Below, one piece after another: positions 36,683 through 46,900 of a stretch of DNA of 64,000 nucleotides. Under the pieces are notes generated by a model. It saw only the letters and a program-made list of their open reading frames with translations, ran no database searches and was not told where the DNA came from. A program made the translations under genes and the position numbers. Source of the stretch: Lonicera japonica (Eukaryota; Streptophyta; Magnoliopsida; Dipsacales; Caprifoliaceae); the NCBI GenBank assembly GCA_021464415.1, contig CM038465.1, positions 83,734,919-83,798,918 of the forward strand, given 5' to 3'. Numbering within the stretch: the first letter of the stretch is position 1; the number at the start of each line of letters is the position of its first letter.

Positions 36683-37050
36683 AAGGTTGCGTTTGGTTAA
36701 ACTTTTGAGTTGAGTTTTTAAGTTAAGTATTTGGTAGAAATTGAAAGTAGGTTGAAAAGTGAAATTGGTTTTTGTTTGAGTTTTTTTCAAATAATTAAAA
36801 AAACTCATAAAATAATTTCAAAAAATAGTCGCAATGGATCTTATTTTATAAATCCTGATGAGTAGGTTTCAAACATATATATATATATTTATCTAATTTC
36901 GATTTTTGAATTTAAAGTTATGGTGTTTTAAAACCTTTTTTATAAAGATAAAGTAAAGTGAAATAAATTTTAAGAAATGTAAAAGTAAAGTTGACTTTTA
37001 GCAGAAATTTTAAAATCTAGATTTATAAATGCCAACCAAATATGGCCTAA
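36683..37050. mobile_element. MITE with GTTTGGTTAA-type inverted ends (about 370 bp)
   Basis: The left end TAAGGTTGCGTTTGGTTAA has an inverted partner CCAACCAAATATGGCCTAA at the right. The interior is AT-rich and non-coding. The family is distinct from the copies at 34.7 and 46.9 kb. Confidence 0.6.
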
Positions 37051-37956
37051 ATGTTCTACCCTTGGAGCTCTATTGTGTATTTTAAAGCTCTATTTCTCTG
37101 TTTATCTCTCTCAAGCACTGTTCTTTTACCCTGTAGCGTTGTAGTAAAACTCTTGTAACAAAATCTTGATTACTTGGTTGTTGTCGTCCTTGGGGGAAGT
37201 AAATGCTTTATATATATATAATTGAGAGGGAAGCATGTGGAAGAGACTGCAGAGTATATCCAAGGCCATCCCTGATTATCACCAACTATGACATTGCTTC
37301 TCTATGTATTTTGATGCAGTAAATGTAGTATACATTTGAGGTTAAGGGAGGTTCTGAGGCACTGACAGAGTTGGTGGTAATCGCCCATGCTGCCTGTACT
37401 TACTTTGACGCGGTGATTGGCTATAAAGCTCTAGAGCTCGTTGGAAGAGCTCTCATAGTTGAGCTCCGAAATCTGGTGTATGAAAACAATTGGCTAGGTT
37501 AAGTACGTATATTTTCCAGAGTTTGAACTCTTTGTTGGTACTCAGGTCAGACCTCTCGAGCTCCCTCTCCATGGCAAGATTGTCTGTTAATGTGGTCGGC
37601 CACGTGTCTTTTTGTAACTGGCTGAGTAAATCAATTTATTAATTTACTTTATTATACATGAAATTTGTATGGAAAAAATTGATTTTGTTAAATTCACTTG
37701 ACATTAATTGTAATGATGAAGAAATTAAATTGTCCATAAATTTAAATGACAATTAAAAATGGAGCAAACCAAGTGAAAATAAAAGAGATGGTGGAATATA
37801 ATGATAAAAAATGAGATAGATACAAAATTTAGCTTATTTTAAATAATTGATATGCCATTACTAAAATCGAAAAAGACAAATTTTAATTTAAATACTTAAT
37901 GTACCCCCATACTATTCGCGTAATTGGTTACGTAGCATCATGGTTCAATTGTTTTT

Positions 37957-39657
37957 AAGGATTTTTTGAGTTTGCCCCTATTATTAATTCAAAACTCAAC
38001 TTACCCCTATTTTATTAATCCTTTGAGTTACCCCCCCCCTGCCGTTTCACAGAATGCTAACTCCGTTAATTTCTTAATTTTTTGGACCAAATTACCCCTC
38101 TGTTTATTATTCACCATCTTTTTCTTCTTCAATAAACCTAATTTTATCATCTTCTTCTTCAATAAACCTAATTTCAAAATCCAAAATTATTTCTATTAGT
38201 AAATCAATTTACAAATTCATAAATTGTTTACTATTCATCTTCTTCTTCAAATGTGAAATTAAAAAAAATGGGTTTACTATTCATCATCTTTTTCAAATCC
38301 AAAATGGGTTTACTAATTTCGAGATTTACAAATCCAAAAGTTATTTGTTATTTATCTTCTTCTTCAAATGTGAAATACAAAAATGGGTTTACTATTCATC
38401 TTCTTCTTCAAAGATGAATCCAATTCCATTTTCAACAATAAACCCATTTTTATACCCAATTTCGAAATCCAAAATTGTTTCTATTAGTAAACCCATTTTC
38501 ATACCCAATTTACAAATCTAAATCCATTTACTATTCATCTTCCTTTTCAAGATGAATCTTCTTTTTCAAAAATGGGTTCATTATTCACCTTCTTTCTAAA
38601 ATCATTTTCAAAATCGTTTTCAAAAATGATGATGATGAACCCATTTTCCTTTCTTTTCTTTCTCCCTTATTTCCTCACTCTTTCTCACCTATGTAATATT
38701 TCTTCATCATCTCTTTGGCGCGATTGAAAGATATACAACAAAATTTGAGATTTGAAATTTAAGATTTAAAAATTCGAATTGAAATTAGATCCCCAAATCA
38801 ACTAATTTTAAAGAGAGAAAGTTAAAACTAATTCTAGGGTTTTTGAATAATTATTGAGGGATGAAGATGATAAACAGTAAGGGCAACAAAGGAACAGAAA
38901 ATGGGACAAAGTTAGTATTCCGTCAAATTATGGGAGGTAACTCAAAGGATTAATAAAAGGGGCAATTAAAAAAAAGGGCTCATTAGAGAAAGATTTTCAC
39001 ACTAAAGCCAAGGAATAATTTTTTTTTAAATAAAGGACCTATTTTTTATTTTATTGATAATATGACATGTGTTTTTTTTTTTCATTATAAAATGACATCC
39101 CAACCTTTAAAATAAACTAAAAAATACCAATATGCATTAAAATATGGACTACAATATGAACTTTGTTGTTTATATTTCACTGCAATATGAACTTTGCATT
39201 CCATATTTCACTGCAATGTGAACTTTGCAGTCGATATTTTTAGTGCAAAGTTCATATTGCAGTCCATATTTCACTGCAATGTGAACTTTGCAGTCCATAT
39301 TTTTAGTGCAGAGTTCATATTGCAGTCCATATTTCACTGCAATATAAACTTTGCAGTCCATATTTTTTGTGCAAATTTCATAAAAAGGGGTAATTTAGGT
39401 AATACATAACATGTTTTTATTAATTAAATGATATTTAAATTTATTCAAATACATTCATTTAAAATATAAAACAAAATAGGCCTCTTATACTAATTACCAA
39501 TTAAAAATATGCCCTTCATTCAAAAAAATATTATTCATTAGATTTTTGGTAAAAATCAATGTATAATAAGCCCTTCTACCTAATTTCTAGTTAATAAAAC
39601 AAGAAAGTAAGTTGAGTTTTGAATTAATAGTAGGGGACAAATTCAAAAAAATCCCTT
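37957..39657. mobile_element. Terminal-inverted-repeat element (1.7 kb) with nested inner inverted repeat
   Basis: The left end AAGGATTTTTTGAGTTTGCC and the inverted right end AAGGGATTTTTTTGAATTTG share about 60 bp of similarity, including ATTAATTCAAAACTCAACTT. GTTTTT flanks both sides (37,951-37,956 and 39,658-39,663). A second inverted pair inside (TTATTAATCCTTTGAGTTAC at about 38,012 and its inverse near 38,940) implies an element within an element or an internal duplication. The interior is CT-rich with repeated TTCATCTTCTTCTTCAA words and then a 63-bp minisatellite. No transposase was found. Confidence 0.7.
39165..39375. repeat. 63-bp-period minisatellite made of inverted half-units
   Basis: GCAGTC(G/C)ATATTTTTAGTGC recurs at 39,227, 39,290 and 39,353, a 63-bp period. 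Within each unit the words GCAAAGTTCATATTGCAGTC and CACTGCAATGTGAACTTTGC are inverted copies. As 63 is a multiple of three, both strands stay open for more than 60 codons, which is an artefact of the repeat and not a gene. Confidence 0.88.
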
Positions 39658-39770
39658 GTTTTTAATCCTTGTGCTTGGGCAAATTATTATTAAAATAATA
39701 AAAATAACAATTAGAGGTATATAACAGAAGCAGCAATATTGGCCATGGGTTCGTTAGCCGTTCACTGGAA

Positions 39771-39785
39771 AATAATATATAAATA
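39771..39785 (+). promoter_or_regulatory. TATA box of the DUF2301 gene
   Basis: AATATATAAATAAC lies about 85 bp upstream of the start codon, a normal spacing for a plant promoter with a short leader. Confidence 0.6.
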
Positions 39786-39858
39786 ACTAAATAATAATAC
39801 GGTGAGGGGGAGGACTGGATTCTGATAACAGCACAGCACAGCTCAGCTCAACTCAGCC

Positions 39859-40257
39859 ATGGCTTCTTTTAGTAGTAGTAGTAGTAGTATGTTGAGTGGT
39901 GGTGGTGGTGGCAGCAGCAGCAGCAGCAGCATCAGCATCAGCATCAGCAACAGCAAGAGCATTCTTGTTGTTCCTCCGCGCCCACCAATTGTTCACTCCC
40001 AATCTACTACTAAATCTTTATCACGCCGTTTCTTCTTCTCCGTCAATAATAATAATAATAATAATAAATTTTCTTCTTCCTCCTCGTCTAGGGCTTCTTC
40101 TTCTTGTTGGATTATTGGGAAGAAGAATAAGGAGGGAAGAGGATTGATAAAATGCCAGGCTGTTGGAGATAACAACCCACCACCACCTCCAACTGTTTAT
40201 CAAGGTGTTTACGGTCCTTGGACAGTAGATTCAACAGATGTTCGAGAGGTACTTCTC

Positions 40258-40293
<36 letters not shown>

Positions 40294-42879
40294 CTCCTCC
40301 TCTTCTTTAATTAATTAATTAATTAATTAATTTCTCTATACTGATGATGATGCTGCCTATATATATATATAAATAAATAAATAAATAAACAGGTGATTTT
40401 GTATAGGTCAGGATTAGTGACAGCAGCCCTGTCTTTTGTAGTTGCGGCCTCCACTCCATTTTTACCCCCCGAGTTGAGTGATGCAATCAAGGGAAATCTG
40501 GATCTCTTTTATACAATTGGAGCCGGTGGATTAGGGTTGTCCTTGTTTCTCATTCACATCTACGTAACTGAGATTAAACTCACCCTTCAAGCACTTTGGG
40601 CCCTTGGTGTATTGGGATCATTAGCAACCTACGCAACCCTAGCCCGACCCTCCGGACACGGCTTGATTGAATATGTAGCTCTTCACAACCCAACTTCTGT
40701 TTGGTTTGTTGGTCCCCTCTTTGCCGCCCTCACTGGCCTTGTTTTCAAGGAAGGTATCCATCCATCCATCCTTGTTCTTTATTCAATCAATTTTCTTCTC
40801 AAGCTTATATCATCACGGCCACGGGGATCCTCCTCCATCCATCTGATTGTCTCCTCTCTTTTTTTCAGGTCTCTGCTATGGGAAGTTGGAAGCTGGCATT
40901 CTCACATTCATTGTTCCCTCTGTTCTTCTTGGGCATCTGGTACTCTTCACCACTAGTAACTATTATTCAATGGTCGCTCTGAAAAGTTTCTTGTATTGCT
41001 AGCAATGTTTTTAAATATTAAACTTTTTCGAGGGTTTAGAATGCAAGTTTTTGTCCACTGATGTGATGTGCCAGTCAATCTACTAGAGGATAGCACCAGC
41101 AGAAAGTATACTGCAACTGAATAACACTGTCAAGTATAACATGATTACACAACAGATACACCAACCCGCACTAATAAACTTCCAACTCTTATTATTGTTC
41201 TATGAAAAGATATGCGAACTTGTCTTCAAATTTTCGGAAATGGATCATGCTCATCCTTTCACTATGCATGAGTATGATAAGAGAAATAAAACGAAATCAG
41301 ATTTTAGTTCCCCCCCCCCCCCCCCCCCCCCCCCCCCCTTTTGTCTAAATTATAATTAGGAGTATTCGAAAAATCGATTTTACAATAAAGAAGCTTGTGG
41401 AGAGGAGTTACTTCTTTTTGGGAAATTGTAGGATTACTTTTGTAGGAAGGTAGTGCTCGGTTGAGAGATGCTGGGTTCTAGGGTGAGGCGTTACACACAA
41501 ACAACGATGGACACAAGAGGGTTGAGGGCCGAAGCGTAGAGCAATCCTATGAAGAGAGAGTCCATTCCTTGTACGCTACGCTGGTATCCTTATCAGTTGA
41601 AGGGTGTGTGATAAGGTTCGCAACGTGTTTGAGGACTCACAAGTCACGCTTCTTGGTGGCTTATCCTGATAGAATGGACAGAGGCACTGCTGTACCACTT
41701 TTGAATACTCTCTTAGACCTAGGAAAAACCACCAGTACCACCCGATGGGTGGTGCTACCTTGGCGAGACCCCTTAGCTTTAGCCTCCAAACCAAATTCCC
41801 TCAAGGTTCCCATGGGGTGAGTCTAGCATGTGGCACCGAGCTTGTGGAGCTCCCTGGGGTCTACCCGAACCCAGGCTGGTATAAGTGTACCAAGGTGTAA
41901 AGATGCAAGACATGGTCCCCTTAGTTAGCTTGCCCCTTATGGGGATGGTATTCCAAGTTCAAATAGACTATGTGCCTATAAGTGCAAGGGGTTGGAACCC
42001 TTGGGCTTAAAGTAGACTGCTAGTCAAGTGGGTCTGAGGGGGTGGCCCCTCAAGAGTAGGTGGTTTAAGGGGCTGGCACCCTTCAAATACTGAAAATGTC
42101 ACTTAAGTTATGAGGTGGCATGACACGTGATGTCCAAGTGGGAATTGGACTATAGTACCATACTACAACTTTAATGATTCGGTTTATTTTAATTAAGTAT
42201 TATTGGTATAGTATTAGTTATTTTTTGGTAGCAGACTTGAGGTATAAAATAATTGAGTATTTGAGAATTCCTTGGGTTTTATGCCCCCACCCCCACAACG
42301 CGCACAAGCGCAAAAAGAGAGTAGGAAATCCTTGTATTGGAATTCTATTTATTTTTTTACGAGCAATTGTATTCCTCTCCTTGGTTTTACATCCATATGT
42401 TATTAGGCCCCATCTCTGAATAGGCGATAGCTGCCCTAATTAGCCTTGCATTAGTTTCATCAAGCATAAGCACCTTACTTCAAAATTCTAGGAAAACTGT
42501 CCTGCATTAGACTCATTGCTTGAAAACTCAATTTCTTCTGCACCTTGATGTCCTTTGTTTGAAATACACAGACTGGTTTAATGGATGATGGCGTAAAAGT
42601 TAGTCTACTGGGGGTGTGGATGGCGCTATTTGTGGTATTTGCAGGAAGGAAGTTTACCCAGCCTATAAAGGTGAATTGATCTGGTTCATTATAATATTCA
42701 GTTTGTTTTCCCATACAGTTGACAAGTTTTAACTTTAAGATATGTTTGTAGCATTTTATGAAAGCATTTGGTTTGCTTTCCAGGATGATATTGGAGATAA
42801 ATCTGTTTTCATGTTCAAAGCTATGCCAGAAGAGGAAAAGAATGCATTAATCGAGAAGCTTCAGCTGCAGCAAAAGTAG
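39859..42879 (+). CDS. Chloroplast-targeted integral membrane protein, DUF2301 family, 338 aa
   Basis: Five exons: 39859-40248, 40393-40753, 40869-40939, 42572-42670, 42784-42879. Phases agree and total 1,017 nt. Residues 1 to about 105 are Ser/Gly/Asn-rich and basic with almost no acidic residues, as in a plastid transit peptide. The mature part begins near VYGPWTVDSTDVREVILYRS. Six hydrophobic spans follow at about residues 134-157, 165-187, 191-213, 228-247, 256-278 and 285-303, then a short charged tail (MPEEEKNALIEKLQLQQK). This matches the DUF2301 membrane proteins shared by cyanobacteria and plant plastids. The biochemical role is not known to me. The start is the first ATG after the TATA box and gives the transit peptide. 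The N-terminus is largely encoded by microsatellites (AGT, GGT, AGC, AAT). Confidence 0.9.
40249..40392 (+). repeat. Intron 1 of the DUF2301 gene composed mainly of microsatellites
   Basis: This 144-bp intron contains (TTA)n at about 40,259-40,292, (AATT)n at about 40,307-40,331, a short (TA)n and (AAAT)n up to the acceptor AAACAG. Very little non-repeat sequence is left. Confidence 0.85.
40940..42571 (+). other. DUF2301 intron 3 with a GC-richer foreign-looking segment
   Basis: A run of 29 C lies at 41,310-41,338. From about 41,400 to 42,160 the DNA is clearly richer in G and C than the rest of the intron and reads like a decayed mobile element or LTR. I could not find termini or a coding domain. 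The intron ends with the acceptor ATACACAG. Confidence 0.5.
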
Positions 42880-43930
42880 TCTCAGAATCTTTGATTAGGC
42901 ACCATAAGAGCATCAATAGGATAAATGAAGTTTGTTTGAGCAGGTATTGTTGCCTAGGATTCTTTGACTGTAACTTGTAATATCCTTTTTTTCAATCAAT
43001 ATATGAATATAAAAGCTTCTAAAAGACCACTTCTTGGAACATCTGTGTACCAAATTTATAGGTAGCTAAATAAGTTTCATTCACTCTTTATATTGAAATT
43101 AATATTATATTTTGAAAATGCAAAAATAAAGACATCAGTGAGAGGAAATCCTTTAGAAATTTCAGTGGAAGTGGAAACATCACTCACCGTAACCAAGACA
43201 CTTGATATTTTATTGAGCCAAAGCTCAACCGCTCATGCATCCATTAATATTTTAAGCATGGAAAAATGAAATGAACAAGGATCCTTGAAGCAGATACATT
43301 CAAATGGGAGACAAAATCTGGGCATAACAGACATGGCAACAATGCAATGTGGGAGCCTTATTCTCAGGGCACATGCACCGTCAAATTAACTGTTGCCACC
43401 ATCTTCGATTGCTGTTTCTATTTTGTCCTTTTAAGAATTGGCGCAGATATTAGTCAAGAAGGGGAGTAAAGAAAAGCGTGTTGGATTTTGAATGCAAGAC
43501 TAGAATCGAAATCTTTTTACCTGCGGCTTCAAAGTTCCACCCTAAAGTAGAACTATTGAACTCACAGGGAGGTATTTGTTTTGGCTTTGCCTTTTAGGAG
43601 GTCAGAGTAACCATCATGCGGAAAGGCTGTTTGAAACAAACACGTTAGTCAGCCATCCATAAAATCAGTTCAAAAAGAAATCATAACTAATTTCTCAAAA
43701 ATTAAACAATTATAAAGTGGTAGGGGGGGAACCACCCACCACATATGATAAACCATATCGGATTGATGTGTAATGAGTCAAAGTTATCCAACTTACAGAA
43801 ACAAAATATGGTGGAACAAAAAACATTCACTTTGCCACCTTCATAGGCATTACAAAACCACCAACCCTGTGGCCCAAAAAAAGGAAAGCTGTGGCAAAGA
43901 CCAGCAATGGAAGCACCAACTCAACAAAAT
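42880..43930. other. Convergent 3' regions of DUF2301 (+) and VIM (-)
   Basis: The DUF2301 3' UTR probably ends near 43,000-43,020, where AT-rich AATATATGAATATAAAAG occurs. The VIM 3' UTR extends leftward from 43,930. No other gene is visible between them. Confidence 0.5.
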
Positions 43931-46900
43931 TTACGGGTCATCAGCAGCCATCGACTTGGCCTTCTTGCTTCTGGTCCTGATGCCAGTATCTAAAGTTGTT
44001 GATGAGCAGATTCCTTCACTAGCCTTCTTCCGTCTATTAGTTTTGTTATTTTTGCCACTTCCTTGCAATTCCTTGCGATCACACATTTCAGGCTCCACCA
44101 CGACTTCGTCATTGCCACCATTCTTCATTGCATCATCAGAATTCTCAAGACATTGCTTCTTCAATCCGTCATCGCCGCCATTTGCTGCTTCTTCCTCTTG
44201 CTTTGGCTTGGTTTCATGTTGAGGTTTCATAATGCCTTCTTTATCTTCCTCTAGCATCTCGGGATTTGTATGGCAGATCTCTGCATCTCCAACCACCACA
44301 TCAGATTTTGGGCCATCATTTTCTTCTTCACTTGGCTCTACTTTTTTCCCATCTGCATCATAAGTTTCTTCACTTAGCTCAACTATTTCTTCCATCTCTT
44401 TAGTCTGTCGATGAAGTGATTCGATCACAGTCATCAATTCTCTGTTAACCTGTCAAGAGAAGATCACAAGGACAGTTTATACATATTGAACGTACAGGGC
44501 ACCAAAACCAAATGATGATCATGAAAGCATCAGTTCCTATGGAAGTCCACAAATCAGCTAGGGTGGAACTAGCACGGTTCTAGTTACTTTACCAACCTGT
44601 CACTTCAGCATAAATACACAGTAGATAGTGCAACAGAATACCTGGGGGTTCTGAAGGAAATCAGAAATGTCATTTGTGCAGGATGGGCATTTCATTATAT
44701 TCTTCTGTGCTCGTAATGTCCGCCTGCCTTCACATGTCCTCTGTCTTATGAAATTTTGACCAGCAAAGATACCCTCTAAACAGGACTTACAAAAGTTATG
44801 AGCACAGGGAGTAGTAAGTGGCTGAATCATCACTTTCCGGCATATAAGACAGCTGAATTCTGCAAGAGGAAGTACCTCAATTTACAGACTTGCAAGTATT
44901 AGGTAACCAATGCCTATTGTACCTGATAATCAGTAAATTTGGAAGAAATGAATGCCTACAAATTAAACTTTTCAATTAGAACCATGCCTTTCAAAAGCCT
45001 CTCTTGTACAGACATTGGTTGTGTTTGACGTCTAGCTTTCCTTTTATTCTTTGCATCCTCCACGTCACTACTTTCTGCTTGTTTCCTACTTTGGGGTGAA
45101 GGTTTTTTCCACATCCAGTACCCTTTTTCCTCCTGCAATGGAAAGACTTCACAAAAATTAGTAACTTATGGCCCACTGCACCAGATTACACCGGAAGGAA
45201 AACAAAAACACAAATTGGATCGATTTTGATGGTTCTTTCCAGTTAGGCAATTATGCATACACGTGCACCATTGCACATCGAACACTTAGAGAGAGAGAGA
45301 GAGAGCATCTTCGTAGTATCTCACATCATAATCCCATGAAGGTGTTCCCCTTCTTTCAGTAACATCAGTTGCATTCTTTAACTCCTCAATGATGGGCAAC
45401 GCTCTTGGACGGTCCCCATGGTCATCACTGCAGATGTTGAGTATATGTTTAACTATGAAGAGAAACACAAAGGTAGATGGGGGTGGGGAGATTCATAATA
45501 GTGATGATGAAGATGACAACAACAAACCTGGTCCACGGAGCAGGATCATTATCGCATCGCACAAAAAGATAGCGGCAAACCTTAAATCCCTGTAAACAAG
45601 ACTGTCAAATAAACATGTTTAACAAGAAGCAAGCATGAAGGACCATTCATGTGTATCCCTACTTGAATTCCAACTTTGCGCCAGCATGTTTCAATCCTAT
45701 AAATCCCATCATATCGCACTCCTGTTTCTGGTGCATAAGAAGAACGTTTCTCCTTGTGGGACCTGCCATCAAAAGGGGAGAGCTACAATTATTTAAGGCA
45801 CCATATTCCTCAAACCTAAGCTCACAGATATATAAATCTCATTCTCTCTCACACATCCAACACTGTGTTTTCACGTTTCCCCGCGTAGGCAAACTTGTAT
45901 ATATAATCCCAACTATTCAGCCATGAACTGTGTTCCAAAACTTAATTCATCATTTAGGGGCAGTCTTTTTGTTTTGCAAACACTTAGAAGAATGTACATG
46001 TTTCATCATACAACACCCAAAGCGATGAATGAAATGAGTTATAGTCAATTCTTTGCTAAAAGTAGGGGGATTTATCTGAGTTTTATCACTAAAACATTCT
46101 TGACATTATATAAGCTCACCTCACAACTCGAACAGGATAACCTTTTCGGCAACTGACTCGCAAGGCCTCATTTTGTTTCTCAAATTTCTGATCAAAAGAC
46201 TGATCCTTGTTTGTCCTTTTATTCCCGCTTAGGTCTCTTCCGCCGCTGTCAACCACCAATATATGAATATACATACATACATATATATAGGGAGAAGGGA
46301 GAGAGAGCAGAGCAGAGCAGAATATATCACCCTCAAACATCTAATACAAGAACAAAGAGAATGGTAATGATGAAAATATGATATGGTTCTCAAAGTGGTG
46401 AAGACTGAAGAATGGGTTAAACAATGTTGGGGTTTACTACACCAAAACTTGAAAGTCTAAGGTTACATCTAGGTTGATGTACCTACTTTGTGAAACTAGA
46501 ACTCTCAAAGGTCTTGAAACAACCAACACATGATATTACAAATTTCAAGGAGCAGAACCACGTTCAATGCAGCCCAATTGACCCTGAAAGATGCATTACC
46601 AAGTGTACGTGATTAACTACACTCTTAAGCCTTCCAGCATATTTTGAAAGGGAGACTTTTACTCAGGATTCAAAATAAATATTAAGTTCCTTCTGCCTAG
46701 AACAAAAAGGGCAAGACCACCATCAAGCCACAGAAAATAAATGTAACAGCAGTAAATCAACTTCAAGACTAGTTAAAAAAAACTAGATTTAACCAGGATG
46801 TTCTCCTACTACCAAATGAAGTTGCTAGCTTACTTTAGCATGCATCAATGTCACTAAGGGAGAAACTGACATCTTTTAAGCAACTTAGGCTCCGTTTGAT

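Noticed and set aside
39170..39409. Cys/Tyr-rich frames on both strands
   Set aside because: They are an effect of the 63-bp minisatellite whose period is divisible by three.
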